Shown here in pieces: positions 49,410-59,797 of a stretch of 64,000 nucleotides of DNA. The position numbers were made by a program, and so were the translations under genes. The DNA lies in NCBI GenBank assembly GCA_026004455.1, contig BPJE01000001.1, forward strand, positions 62,001 to 126,000. Reading direction: 5' to 3'. The notes beneath the pieces were generated by a model. The model saw only the letters and a program-made list of their open reading frames with translations, made no database searches and was not told where the DNA came from. Within the stretch, counting starts at the first letter, position 1, and each line of letters begins with the position of its first letter. Source of the DNA: Patescibacteria group bacterium (lineage in GTDB: Bacteria; Patescibacteriota; Microgenomatia; UBA1406; GWC2-37-13).

Positions 49410-50843
49410 ATGAAGCAATTAAAAAAAATTTTATTAAATAGATATTTTTTTATTTTTTTTGTTTTTTCTTTAAGCTTTTTTTTAAGATTTTATAATCTTC
49501 CAAAATATATCTCATTTCATCAAGATCAAGTAAGAGATTTGCTTTTTATCAAAGATCATTTTGATAAAAAACTACCAATTCTCTTAGGACCAAAAGCCTC
49601 TGTTGGTGATTTTTATCTACCTCCTTTTTGGTATTACTTAATGAGTATTTCTTATTTATTCTCTCCTTCGCCATTATCACCGGCAATTATGGTAATTTTT
49701 TTAAATAGTTTAGCAGTTATTTTTATTTATCTTTTTTGCGAGCAGTTTTTTAATAAAAAAACCGCTGTTTTTTCATCTTTACTTTATGCTGTTTCGCCTA
49801 TATCAATTGAGTATTCTCGCTTTGCCTGGAACCCAAATCCTATACCTTTTTTTACCATCCTAACTTTTTATTTTCTTTATTTATATTTTGAAAAAAATAA
49901 TATTTTTTATTTTATTTTTGGTTCAATTTTTGCTAATCTCACTCTTCAACTTCATTATCAAGGATTTATTGTCTTTAGCTTTTATTTTATTATTCTTTTA
50001 ATTTTTAAAAAAATTAATTTAAAAAAATTTCTAATATATATAATCATTAATCTAATTCTTATAATTCCCTTTTTAATATATGAGTATCAAAATAAATTTT
50101 CGAACACTTATGGCATTATTAACTTTGTTTTAAAAAATCAAAATAATACATTAAATTTTTTTGGTATTCCTTTTTTTATCAAATTTTTATTTTCTGATTT
50201 TTCTTTATTTTTAGGAAAAATTATTGCTTTTAAAAATAAAACTTTAGGATTAATTCTGTTTGCCTTAATGATTTTTTTTATTTTTAAAAATTTATTTAAA
50301 AAAGATAAGAAAATCCAAATACTAAATTATTTTTTAATCTTCTCATTGATACTTTTTTTTATTTATAAAAACTCATTAATTGATTTTTATTTATTGTTTT
50401 TTATTCCTTTATTTATCATCTATATTGTTTACAACCTGATAAAAAATCTTAAAAAAACTGCAATAATATTTTTTTTTGTTTTATTGTTTTTTAATTTAAA
50501 ATACTCTCCAGCTTTTAGTTCATATGACAATACTTATCTTTGGTTAACAAAAACAGTTAAATTAATCACAAGCGATAAAAATTACTGTCTTTTTTATGAT
50601 ATTTTTTCAGAAACTTTTATTGAAAATAAAATAAGGTATATGATTAGCCTTGAAAAAAACCAACCAGAAAAAAATTGCTTGGAAATTTTAGAAAAAAAAC
50701 GACCAAAAAATATAAAAGTTTTTTACTATCTTTGTAAAACAGCTAAATGTCATTCAGAAAAATTCAAAATTCTTGATTATGAAGAGATTAAATTTAAAGA
50801 TTTAGAATATGATGTTAAAATTTTCAAATATCAAATAAACTAA
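49410..50843 (+). CDS. GT-C membrane glycosyltransferase, DQ(V)RD subgroup
   Basis: The 477-residue protein has a first helix, then a loop YISFHQDQVRDLLFIKDHFD, LLGPKASVGDFYLPPFWYYL, about ten helices and a soluble tail (from about 385) with four cysteines (KNYCLF, KNCLEI, YLCKTAKCHSEKF). It is a paralogue of the proteins at 45878 and 63195: same Asp motif, same GP(K/T)xxxG(D/Q)xYL region. The Cys-rich tail is an individual feature. The gene follows the previous one by 1 nt and precedes the next by 1 nt. Confidence 0.83.
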   Translation: MKQLKKILLNRYFFIFFVFSLSFFLRFYNLPKYISFHQDQVRDLLFIKDHFDKKLPILLGPKASVGDFYLPPFWYYLMSISYLFSPSPLSPAIMVIFLNSLAVIFIYLFCEQFFNKKTAVFSSLLYAVSPISIEYSRFAWNPNPIPFFTILTFYFLYLYFEKNNIFYFIFGSIFANLTLQLHYQGFIVFSFYFIILLIFKKINLKKFLIYIIINLILIIPFLIYEYQNKFSNTYGIINFVLKNQNNTLNFFGIPFFIKFLFSDFSLFLGKIIAFKNKTLGLILFALMIFFIFKNLFKKDKKIQILNYFLIFSLILFFIYKNSLIDFYLLFFIPLFIIYIVYNLIKNLKKTAIIFFFVLLFFNLKYSPAFSSYDNTYLWLTKTVKLITSDKNYCLFYDIFSETFIENKIRYMISLEKNQPEKNCLEILEKKRPKNIKVFYYLCKTAKCHSEKFKILDYEEIKFKDLEYDVKIFKYQIN

Positions 50844-50844
50844 G

Positions 50845-52006
50845 ATGAGAAAAATTAAAGTTATTATTTCTTTTATACTAATTTTCTTATCTTTTTTAAA
50901 TTTATTTTTATTGGTAAAAAATAACCTATCAAAATTTACAGAAAAATTTGATCCAAAAAAATATGAAGAAAAATACAATAAATCTCAATATGTAATTCCC
51001 AATTCAAAAAATCCAATCTCAGATGCAGAATTATATACCTATGCTGGATATAAATATATTATTGGCGAAAATCCTTTATATTTAAACGCGGAACATCTAA
51101 CAGTGGGAAAATACTTAATTGGTTTATCAACCGTTATATTTAACAACGAAAATTATTCAACACTCTTAATTATTATTTTATTTATTTTAATTTCATTTTA
51201 TTTAATCTTTAATTTAACAAAATCATTATTATTAAGCTCATTTTTAATTTTATTAATAACTTCTGACTCTTTTATAAAAGATGCTCTTATAAACGGTCCA
51301 TTACTCGATATATATCAATTATTTTTCTTTTTTATTAGTTTAATTTTTTTTATAAATTGGTATCAAAATAAAAAAATAATTTATTTAATATTTATAGGAA
51401 TCTTTTTAGGACTATTTAGTGCAAGTAAATTTTATTTAGCAACTTTAATCATTTTATGTACTTATTTTATTTTTTTAATAATAATTAAAAAAAATCCTCA
51501 AAAAAAATTTATTCTATTTAATTTCAATAATATTTTTTTTAATAATAACTTTTACTGCAACTTATACAATATCTTTTATAAAAGGATCAACAATTAATGA
51601 ATTTGTTAAATCTCAAAAATGGATTTTTAACTTTTGGCGATTTAACTCTTTAAATAATGTTGACGCAAAAGGTAATTTTTTAAATTTAATACTGTTTAAC
51701 AAATGGAAAATTTGGTGGGATAATAAACACTTTATAAATTATAAAGATTGGAATTTGTCTTGGCCTATTTTTTATATAACAGGTTTATTCATATCTATAT
51801 TAAATTTATTAAATTTTAAAAAACAAAAATCAAAATTAACCATATTAGATAATTATTTATTAATAATATCTATCTGGATTATTAATTATTCTTTTTATTT
51901 ATATTTTATCCCTATATATCCTAGATATTTAATCTTAATCTATCCTTTTATTTATTTTTTAATAATTTTATTTTTTGCTAAAATATTAGATAAAAAATAT
52001 GTTTGA
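50845..52006 (+). CDS. GT-C-type membrane protein (one +1 frameshift)
   Basis: From the ATG at 50845 the protein has an N-terminal helix and a first loop with SDAELYTYAGYKYIIGENPL, then LTVGKYLIGLSTVIF and several helices, stopping at 51597. Removing one A from the A8 run at about 51500-51507 carries the frame through QKNLFYLISIIFFLIITFTA to 52006, via YKDWNLSWPIFYITG. The corrected length is about 386 residues. The loop has DAE rather than the DE motif, so catalysis is uncertain. Very A/T-rich even for this window. It overlaps the next gene by 8 nt. Confidence 0.72.
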
Positions 52007-53540
52007 CATTTTTAAAATATTTAATTTTTTTAAAAAAAATTTTTCTAAAAAAGACATTTTGGTACTATTTTTAATTTTTGTTTTATTTTTTTCAACCCGA
52101 CTGATTAATCTTGATAAAAATCCGATTTTTTCTGATGAGGGAATTTATATCAGATGGGCAAAAACTGCTTGGCATGATCCATCTTGGCGATTTATATCTC
52201 TTACTGATGGTAAGCAACCTCTTCAAACTTGGGCGACAATCCCCTTTTTAAAACTTTTTCCTGACAATGCTCTTTTAGCTGGCAGACTTTTTGCTGTTTT
52301 TTCAGGATTATTTACTTTAATTGGAATATTTATCCTATCTTTTTATCTTTTTGGAAAAAACACTGCTTATATTGCCTCAATTTTATATATTATCACGCCA
52401 TTTTTTACTTTTTTTGACAGAATTGCCTTAGTTGATTCATTTGTTGCTGGTTCTTTTGTCTGGATGTTTTTTTTATCGCTTTTGTTAGCTAACACTTTAA
52501 GACTTGATATCTCTTTAATTTTTGGATTTTTCACAGGTATTTTTCTTCTTGCTAAATCATCAGTTTCACTTTTTATTATCAATTCTTTTTTTGGTTTTAT
52601 TAATATTTTTAAAGAAAAAAAAGATTTTTTTAAAAAAATCATTAATTATCTTATTCTTTTTTTCATCTCAATCTCTATTGCTTATCTAATATACAATATC
52701 CAAAGATTGTCGCCATATTTGCATTATGTTGCCGAAAAAAACAAAACTTTTGTTTTAACAATTGATGAGTTTTTGAAAAATCCTTTTCAAGTTTTTTGGC
52801 ATAATTTTCGCTACATCCCCTACTATGTCGCGCACAGTCTTGGATACACTAATTTTATATTAGGACTGCTTGGAATATACTTTATCTCTAAAAAAAATTT
52901 TTGGCTAGCTTCCTATATATTTTTTTGGATATTTGTCCCTTATATTCCAATGACTTTTTTTATGAAACTTTTATCAATTAGATATACAATATTTTTAGCA
53001 CCTCTTTTTATTGTCACAACTGCTTATTTTTTAAATCAAATATTTTCTAACAAAAAAAATCTTTTATTAAAATCTTTACTTGTTTTTCTTAGCTATCTTT
53101 TTACTTTTTATTTTACCTATACGATTATTTTTGCTTATGATAAAATCCCTTTTCCGCCTCTTCCTTCTCCCTCTGTTGATCGTGGCCAATACATTGAAGG
53201 CTGGCCAGCTGGTTGGGGAATAAAAGAGTTTATGGATTATGCTCGAGAAAAATCAAAAGAAAAACCAGTAGTGATCTTAGCTGAAGGTAATTTTGGTATG
53301 TCCGCTGATGTCTTAGATGTGTTTTTAAAAAGAAATGATAAGATCACTATCAAAGGCTATTGGCCATTAGACGAAAAAGTCTTGTTTGAAAATCAATCTC
53401 TTATTGAAAAAAATTATGTATTTGTTTTTTATTCTCATCAAGACAAATTTCCTCCTTCTTGGCCATTAAAACTTATCAAAAAAATCAAAAAACCCGGCAA
53501 CAAATCGCAGTTTTATATTTTTGAGTTAATTAAACAATAA
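51999..53540 (+). CDS. GT-C membrane glycosyltransferase (GT39 family)
   Basis: The 513-residue protein has a first helix, then KNPIFSDEGIYIRWAKTAWH with the classical DE motif, then DGKQPLQTWATIPFLKLFP, the second conserved GT39 region. About eleven helices and a soluble C-terminal domain (from about 400, with GQYIEGWPAGWGIKEFMDYA) follow. This is one of the most canonical GT39/PMT_2 members of the array. It overlaps the preceding gene by 8 nt and precedes the next by 1 nt. Confidence 0.88.
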   Translation: MFDIFKIFNFFKKNFSKKDILVLFLIFVLFFSTRLINLDKNPIFSDEGIYIRWAKTAWHDPSWRFISLTDGKQPLQTWATIPFLKLFPDNALLAGRLFAVFSGLFTLIGIFILSFYLFGKNTAYIASILYIITPFFTFFDRIALVDSFVAGSFVWMFFLSLLLANTLRLDISLIFGFFTGIFLLAKSSVSLFIINSFFGFINIFKEKKDFFKKIINYLILFFISISIAYLIYNIQRLSPYLHYVAEKNKTFVLTIDEFLKNPFQVFWHNFRYIPYYVAHSLGYTNFILGLLGIYFISKKNFWLASYIFFWIFVPYIPMTFFMKLLSIRYTIFLAPLFIVTTAYFLNQIFSNKKNLLLKSLLVFLSYLFTFYFTYTIIFAYDKIPFPPLPSPSVDRGQYIEGWPAGWGIKEFMDYAREKSKEKPVVILAEGNFGMSADVLDVFLKRNDKITIKGYWPLDEKVLFENQSLIEKNYVFVFYSHQDKFPPSWPLKLIKKIKKPGNKSQFYIFELIKQ

Positions 53541-53541
53541 T

Positions 53542-55125
53542 ATGGAATTTTTAATACTTTTTATTTTATCTTTAATACCTCGATTAATATTTCTTTTTTA
53601 TGGTATGCCTTCAATTACTCATGATGAAGCTGATTATTTTCTAAATAGTTATTTTTTAGCAAAAACTGGGTCTGATTTTTGGAATAACAAATTTTTTTTA
53701 ACAAGTGGAATATTAAATTCAACTGGCGGTATACCAGTTTATTTTAATTCAATTTTTTATTTTTTTTTAGAAAAAAATATCGTTGTTAGTAGATTAATTT
53801 ATGGATTGATGAGTGTTTTTACACCAATAATAATTTATTTAATTGTTAAAAAAATTACTAAAAACAGATTTTTATCATCTATTACATTTTTAATATTTAA
53901 TTTTTCCCCTTGGTATCTACATCTCTCTACTCAAGCTGCCGTAGAACAAATACCAAGTTTATTTTTATTTTTTCTTGGTTTTTATCTTTTTCTTTTTAAT
54001 AATATCTTTATCAAATTACTTTCTTTTATTTCTTTATTCTTATCATTTCATTCTTATATGGGAATCAAATTAGTTATGCCTTTTTATATTTTCATCATCC
54101 AATTAACAAAATTAATAATTGATAAAAAAAAGATAGAAATAAAATTATTATTAAAATTAATTTTCATAACAGCAATAATTTACATTGTTTTTATAACTCC
54201 AATAATTATTAATAATAAAAATTTACTTATTCGTGCTAACGATACGTTAACATTTTTAAATAAAAATTATTTAGAAAATAAAGTTTGGTATGAAAGATTA
54301 ACTTTTAATGGCCCTGAAATTTTAAAAAAGATTTATTCAAATAAACTTACTGTGATAATAAAGGATTTTTTAGAAAAATATTTTGAAATATTTAATTTAA
54401 AAATATTATTTATTAATGGTGATCCTCACGCTATTTATGGATCAGGATATAGCTTATTTTATTTCCCTTTAATATTTTTCTTCATTTATGGATTTATTCA
54501 ATCATTAACAAATTTTAAAAATTTTAATTTAATAATAATTATTTTTATTTTATTTAGCCCTTTTAGTATAGCATTCAACAATCAACCAGCCACAATAGCT
54601 TTGAGAGCTTACCCTCTTTTATTTGCTTACAGTTATTTAATCGCATTAGGAATAGAATCATTTTTAAAAAATAATTTAAAATTAAAAACATTCTATTCTT
54701 ATCTAATCTACCTATTTATATTTTTCTCGTTTATTAACTATATTTTAATTTACAATTTTAGACTAAAAATAATAAATTCTGAACAATGGCATTTAGGTGA
54801 AAAAAAACTTTTTGAAAAAGTATTAAATAAAAAAACAAATCAAACAATTTATATTGTTAACAATGAACCAAAAGAGACTTTTATGTTATTTTCTTTTTAT
54901 CATTTAGATGATGCTTTTTTAATTAAAAATAAACTTCAAAAAAATGATTATACCTACAAAAACTTAGTCTTTACTGATAAAAAAATTTCAGAATTAAAAA
55001 ATGGAGTTATATTAATTAAAAGAGGTATTCAAGATGTTGATAAATTAATTGAAAATAAATTAATTTTTTATCAACCTTATCTAGAAGCTTCCGATAAAAG
55101 TGGAATTTTGTATTATAAACTTTAA
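53542..55125 (+). CDS. GT-C membrane glycosyltransferase (GT39-like)
   Basis: The 527-residue protein has MPSITHDEADYFLNSYFLAK (DE motif) after the first helix, then STGGIPVYFNSIFYF, about eleven helices, and a periplasmic tail from about 420 (QWHLGEKKLFEKVLNKK; IYIVNNEPKETFML). It is very A/T-rich with many ATA codons by eye, unlike the gene at 51999. Its tail recalls those of GT39 enzymes with a C-terminal sugar- or substrate-binding part. 9-nt gap to the next gene. Confidence 0.82.
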   Translation: MEFLILFILSLIPRLIFLFYGMPSITHDEADYFLNSYFLAKTGSDFWNNKFFLTSGILNSTGGIPVYFNSIFYFFLEKNIVVSRLIYGLMSVFTPIIIYLIVKKITKNRFLSSITFLIFNFSPWYLHLSTQAAVEQIPSLFLFFLGFYLFLFNNIFIKLLSFISLFLSFHSYMGIKLVMPFYIFIIQLTKLIIDKKKIEIKLLLKLIFITAIIYIVFITPIIINNKNLLIRANDTLTFLNKNYLENKVWYERLTFNGPEILKKIYSNKLTVIIKDFLEKYFEIFNLKILFINGDPHAIYGSGYSLFYFPLIFFFIYGFIQSLTNFKNFNLIIIIFILFSPFSIAFNNQPATIALRAYPLLFAYSYLIALGIESFLKNNLKLKTFYSYLIYLFIFFSFINYILIYNFRLKIINSEQWHLGEKKLFEKVLNKKTNQTIYIVNNEPKETFMLFSFYHLDDAFLIKNKLQKNDYTYKNLVFTDKKISELKNGVILIKRGIQDVDKLIENKLIFYQPYLEASDKSGILYYKL

Positions 55126-55134
55126 AATTCACTT

Positions 55135-56679
55135 ATGAAAAAAATATTATTAAATACTTTTTCATTAATCATTTTTATTCTTATTTTATCACTTTCTTTT
55201 TATACTCACTATAATCTTAGATATTATTTACGTTTTGGAGATGAAGTTGGACATCTTTATTCTGGTCATTTAATTTTAAATAACAAAATACTTTATAAAG
55301 ATATTCAATTAAACCATCAACCAATTCCATATATATACAGCGCTATTATTGAAAAAATTGCCCAACCAGAAAATTTATATAAATATATTGGTTATCAAAG
55401 AATGTCGATTTTTATTTATAGTTTGTTTTGGAACATTATATATTTTATTTATTTTGGAAAAATTTCTCTTGTTTTTATATTTTTATTTGAGTTTTTAAAA
55501 CTTTTTTACTTAGGATTTCAAAATTTAGGAGAAACTTTTGCTGTTTATCCATTAATTTTTTTAATAGGAAGCATTTACAAAAACTATATCAATGAAAAAA
55601 CTACTTATTTTGACATTGTTCTTTATTCTTTCGCTAATTTCTTAGCTTTTTTTTCTTTAGCTCCTTTATGGCCAGCATTATTTTTCCTTTTTATTTTTAA
55701 ATTTATTCTTTTAAAAACAAAAAAAGAAAAAATAATCTTAATTATCACTTCAATATTTTTAATATCTATTCTCGGAATTTTTATTCCTTATTCAGATTAT
55801 TTTAGAGAGACAATATACTATAACTATAAATATTTTTTACCAAGTTTTAAACATAATCTAAATATCTTTCAATATTTGTTTTTTCCTTTTCAACCTTTCT
55901 TACCTCCTTATGATTTAATTAGTATCATAATTGGGTTATTTACAATAATTTTTGTTACCAATCTTTTCATAACTTCTAAAAAAAACAAAAAAATATTTAA
56001 AATTCTTATATTTTTTATTTTTATTATTTATCTTTTAAATACTCGTGATCCAATAATAAAATTTGATAAATTTCCAAAATTTCATATGCTTCCTTGGATT
56101 GGAGCATATTTAATCATTAATATTCTAACTCTAAAATATTTAGTTAAAAACAAAATAAAAATCGCAAAAATATTCATATTTTCTATATTGGTTATTACCT
56201 GTTATTTAATACTTTTTAAAAACGGAGATTATTATAAAAAAAGAGATTTTATGAATGATTTTTATATAAATTATTCTGAATCAGAAAAGTATGGACGAAT
56301 AATAAAGGCATTAAAAAATAACCAAGATAAATTACTTGTTATTCCAAATGACCCTTTAATTTATTATTTAACAAATATCAAACCGCCAATAAGAATTAAT
56401 GAATATTATTTATGGACTCAAAAAATACCTGATGATAATAAAAAATTAATTAATCTTTTTAAAAATTCACCACCAGAATTTGTTGTTAATATTGGAAATA
56501 CAAACGGACTTGATAAAAATAATTTTTTAGAAAAATACGTTTTAGATAACTTAGAAAAAAATTATATTGTATTGAAGCATTTAAATGAAAATTCAAAACT
56601 CTATATTCAAAAAGATAAAATTAAGCAAATTAACGATTATCAATTAAAACAAATGAAAGATTTACTTTTTAGCTTCTAA
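55135..56679 (+). CDS. GT-C-like membrane glycosyltransferase (514 residues)
   Basis: The first loop YLRFGDEVGHLYSGHLILNN contains a DE pair, then LYKDIQLNHQPIPYIYSAII, which resembles the KQPLxxY-type second motif of GT39. About ten helices follow, with a C-terminal soluble part (from about 390, including NIGNTNGLDKN). The divergence from classical GT39 sequences is larger than for its neighbours. It lies 2 nt before the next gene. Confidence 0.78.
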   Translation: MKKILLNTFSLIIFILILSLSFYTHYNLRYYLRFGDEVGHLYSGHLILNNKILYKDIQLNHQPIPYIYSAIIEKIAQPENLYKYIGYQRMSIFIYSLFWNIIYFIYFGKISLVFIFLFEFLKLFYLGFQNLGETFAVYPLIFLIGSIYKNYINEKTTYFDIVLYSFANFLAFFSLAPLWPALFFLFIFKFILLKTKKEKIILIITSIFLISILGIFIPYSDYFRETIYYNYKYFLPSFKHNLNIFQYLFFPFQPFLPPYDLISIIIGLFTIIFVTNLFITSKKNKKIFKILIFFIFIIYLLNTRDPIIKFDKFPKFHMLPWIGAYLIINILTLKYLVKNKIKIAKIFIFSILVITCYLILFKNGDYYKKRDFMNDFYINYSESEKYGRIIKALKNNQDKLLVIPNDPLIYYLTNIKPPIRINEYYLWTQKIPDDNKKLINLFKNSPPEFVVNIGNTNGLDKNNFLEKYVLDNLEKNYIVLKHLNENSKLYIQKDKIKQINDYQLKQMKDLLFSF

Positions 56680-56681
56680 TT

Positions 56682-58361
56682 ATGAAAAAACTAATTTTAT
56701 TTTTTTGTATTATATTTATAATTCTTTTTCTTGGAAAAGATTTGCTGCCAACTAATGATTATTTTTTTACCTTTCATGATGAGACTCAACCAGCACGGAT
56801 TCAACAATTTGTGATTAATTTAAAAAATCTTCAAATTCCCCCTCGAATTGCTCCAGATTTTTCATTCAAACTAGGATTTCCTGTTTTTAACTATTATGCG
56901 CCAACTTCATACTGGATCACATCTTTTTTTCATTTAATTGGTTTTGATGTTTTAACCTCTTTAAAAATATCATTCATATTAGCAATTGTTATTGGTTTTA
57001 TTTCTTTTTATCTTTTATCATCTTTATTTTTTAATTTTAATCAAAGCATTTTTGCTAGTTTGCTTTATGTTTCCTCTCCTTGGATAGCAGTTGAAATATT
57101 TGTCAGAGGCAACCTTGCTGAAATTTGGTTCATAGCACTCTTACCTTTATCTTTTTGGGCATTATATAAAAATTCAATAATCCAATCGCCTAAATTATAT
57201 GTTTTAACAATAATCATCTTAGGGGCAACATTAACTACTCATAATGTTTTATCATTGGTCTCCTTACCAATCTTTATTATTTTTATTCTTATTAACAAAA
57301 ATAAAATTAAAAATTTTTCTGCGTTATTTTTAAGTTTATTATTAAACGCTTATTTTTTTATACCAGCAATTTTAGAGATAAATCAAACTCATGCAACTTC
57401 AATATCAAAACATACTAATTATGCTTCTCATTTACTTTGTCTTTGGCAGCTTTGGTCAGCTCCTTTTTGGGGTTATGGTGGTTCTGGACCTGATTGTATA
57501 AATGACGGAATGAGTTTTATGCTTGGTAAACCTCAAATAATTTTTTCTTTAATTGGTCTGGTTTTTATCACTTATTCAATATTTAAAAAAAACAAAAATT
57601 ATAAAAACTTTATTTTTTTTACACTATTAACAACAATCTTCGTTTATTTAACCACTTTTCTTTCTTATCCAATATCAAAATTTTTTAATAATTATTTAGG
57701 TTTTTTTCAATTTCCTTGGCGATTTTTAGCTTTTGTTTTAATAGGTTTAAACTTTATCTCTTCATCAATTTATTTTCCTAAAAAAATAAAATCTTTTGAA
57801 AAAATACTGATTATTTTAGGTCTGATAATAGTAATATATAACTCAAAATTCTTTACTAAAGACAAAATATCAAACAATAAATTGAATTATGATTTATTAA
57901 ATCCTTCTTTTATATCAAACATGGCTTCTTACAAAGTCGCCGAATATCTTCCTAAAACAGTTGATTATAAAACATGGCTTAAATATGAGCCAAAAAAACA
58001 AGAAAAATACTTAATTGATAAAACGCTCAATGATAATTCATTTGTTCACTATATTGACAGTCAAAAATCAGCAAAAATTATTGAAAACAAAGAATTTTAT
58101 AAAAAAGCAATTATTGAAAAAAATAAACAAATAATAATTAATATCTCATATATGCCTTATTGGAAAATTATCATTAATGATAAAGAATATATTCCAAAAA
58201 AATTTGATAAATTAGGTAGACCAATAATAGATATTAAAAATAATTCTCAACTAATAATAAAATACGAGCAAACACCAATTGAAAAATTATCCAATATAAT
58301 TAGTTTATTGACCTTTGTTTATCTTTTATTTTTATTAAAAACACCCAAAGAAGTTTTTTAA
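56682..58361 (+). CDS. PTPS-related / YfhO-like membrane protein (putative GT-C)
   Basis: The 559-residue protein begins with a helix and a long first loop: TNDYFFTFHDETQPARIQQF, then PPRIAPDFSFKLGFPVFNYY and APTSYWITSFFHLIGFDV. These match the family annotated as 6-pyruvoyl-tetrahydropterin-synthase-related membrane proteins. About ten helices and a soluble C-terminal domain (420-530, MPYWKIIINDKEYIPKKFDK) follow. The name reflects a historical link; the topology (acidic HDE loop) suggests a GT-C enzyme. It is followed 2 nt later by the flippase gene. Confidence 0.8.
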   Translation: MKKLILFFCIIFIILFLGKDLLPTNDYFFTFHDETQPARIQQFVINLKNLQIPPRIAPDFSFKLGFPVFNYYAPTSYWITSFFHLIGFDVLTSLKISFILAIVIGFISFYLLSSLFFNFNQSIFASLLYVSSPWIAVEIFVRGNLAEIWFIALLPLSFWALYKNSIIQSPKLYVLTIIILGATLTTHNVLSLVSLPIFIIFILINKNKIKNFSALFLSLLLNAYFFIPAILEINQTHATSISKHTNYASHLLCLWQLWSAPFWGYGGSGPDCINDGMSFMLGKPQIIFSLIGLVFITYSIFKKNKNYKNFIFFTLLTTIFVYLTTFLSYPISKFFNNYLGFFQFPWRFLAFVLIGLNFISSSIYFPKKIKSFEKILIILGLIIVIYNSKFFTKDKISNNKLNYDLLNPSFISNMASYKVAEYLPKTVDYKTWLKYEPKKQEKYLIDKTLNDNSFVHYIDSQKSAKIIENKEFYKKAIIEKNKQIIINISYMPYWKIIINDKEYIPKKFDKLGRPIIDIKNNSQLIIKYEQTPIEKLSNIISLLTFVYLLFLLKTPKEVF

Positions 58362-58363
58362 TT

Positions 58364-59797
58364 ATGGAAAATTTTAAAAAAAATACCATTGTTTCTACCT
58401 TATCGCTCTTTTTTCAGTCTGGTTATTCTGCTTTTTTAGGATTTGTTGCTAATTTAGTCTTAACAATCCTTCTCTCTCCAAAAATTTTTGGAATTTATTT
58501 TACAGTTTTATCAATTATTGCTATTTTAAATTATTTTTCCGATATTGGACTGGCTGCCTCACTTGTTCAAAAAAAAGAAATTAAAGAAAAAGAAATCGCT
58601 ACTGTTTTTACATTTCAACAAATTTTAATCTTCACTATCATTATCATTGGCTTTTTATCAACTAATTTTATTGTTCGATTCTATCAACTATCAGTTGAAG
58701 GAAAATATCTTTATTGGGCGCTTCTTTTATCTTTTTTTCTTTCTTCCCTCAAAACAATTCCTTCAATTTTGCTTGAAAGAAAAATCGAGTTTCAGAAAAT
58801 AGTTTTTGTTCAAATAATCGAAAATACTTTTTTTTATTTAACAGTAATTATTTTAGCAATTCTTAATTTTGGTTTAAAAAGCTTTATCTGGGCAGTGATT
58901 TTTAGAGCTATTGTTGGTGTTTTACTAATCTATAAAATTTCACCTTGGAAAATAAGTTTAACAATTGACTTTCCTACTCTTAAAAATCTTCTTTCTTTTG
59001 GTGTTCCATTTCAACTATCGTCATTTTTAGCCCTTTTAAAAGATGATTTGATGACTTTGTATTTAGGAAAAACTTTAGGATTTCAAACTTTAGGATATTT
59101 AGGTTGGGCAAAAAAATGGGCTGAAGCAGTCTTAAGAATTATTATGGACTCATTAAGTAGAGTGCTTTTCCCAGTGTTTTCAAGAGTTCAAGAAGAAAAA
59201 GAACGATTAAAAATATTGGTCGAAAAAATTATTTATTATCAATCTTTAATTATTATCCCGGTTATTTTTGGCATGATTTTAGTTATGGAAAAAATCGTTT
59301 TTTTAATTCCAAAATACTCTAAATGGCAGGTGGCTTTACCTTATTTTTACTTATTTTCAATCTCAGCTCTTTTTTCTTCTTACTCTACTCCATTTATCAA
59401 TCTTTTAAATGGTCTAGGCAAAGTAAAACTAAGTCTTTATTTTATGATCTTTTGGACAGCTGGTACATGGATTTTAGTGCCTTTTTTAACAAAAATATAT
59501 GGTGGAATTGGCTTTCCAATCACCTTGCTAATTTTATCATCATCGTTTTTTATTGTCCTTTTAACAGCAAAAAAAATCGTCAATTTTTCTTTTTTAAAAA
59601 ATTTTTATCCTTTTTTGATATCAACTTTGATTTTTTTTATTGCCGAAAAGTTTTTGCCATTTGAAAAAAATAACTTTATCAATTTGTTTATGATAATTTT
59701 TAGCAGTATAATAATATATTTAATATCGCTTTTAGTAATTTTTAAAATTAATGTTTTTCAAGACCTAAAAAGTTTATGGAAAAAATCACCGCAATAA
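58364..59797 (+). CDS. Oligosaccharide flippase (Wzx/RfbX family)
   Basis: The 477-residue MATE/MOP-superfamily protein has about twelve to fourteen helices. Its Wzx-type motifs include SGYSAFLGFVANLVLTILLS, LSPKIFGIYFTVLSIIAILN, FSDIGLAASLVQKKEI and GFQTLGYLGWAKKWAEAVLR. It would flip lipid-linked oligosaccharides made by the GT2/GT4 enzymes to the outside, where the GT-C enzymes could act; this is inference from context. It overlaps the next gene by 22 nt. Confidence 0.92.
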   Translation: MENFKKNTIVSTLSLFFQSGYSAFLGFVANLVLTILLSPKIFGIYFTVLSIIAILNYFSDIGLAASLVQKKEIKEKEIATVFTFQQILIFTIIIIGFLSTNFIVRFYQLSVEGKYLYWALLLSFFLSSLKTIPSILLERKIEFQKIVFVQIIENTFFYLTVIILAILNFGLKSFIWAVIFRAIVGVLLIYKISPWKISLTIDFPTLKNLLSFGVPFQLSSFLALLKDDLMTLYLGKTLGFQTLGYLGWAKKWAEAVLRIIMDSLSRVLFPVFSRVQEEKERLKILVEKIIYYQSLIIIPVIFGMILVMEKIVFLIPKYSKWQVALPYFYLFSISALFSSYSTPFINLLNGLGKVKLSLYFMIFWTAGTWILVPFLTKIYGGIGFPITLLILSSSFFIVLLTAKKIVNFSFLKNFYPFLISTLIFFIAEKFLPFEKNNFINLFMIIFSSIIIYLISLLVIFKINVFQDLKSLWKKSPQ

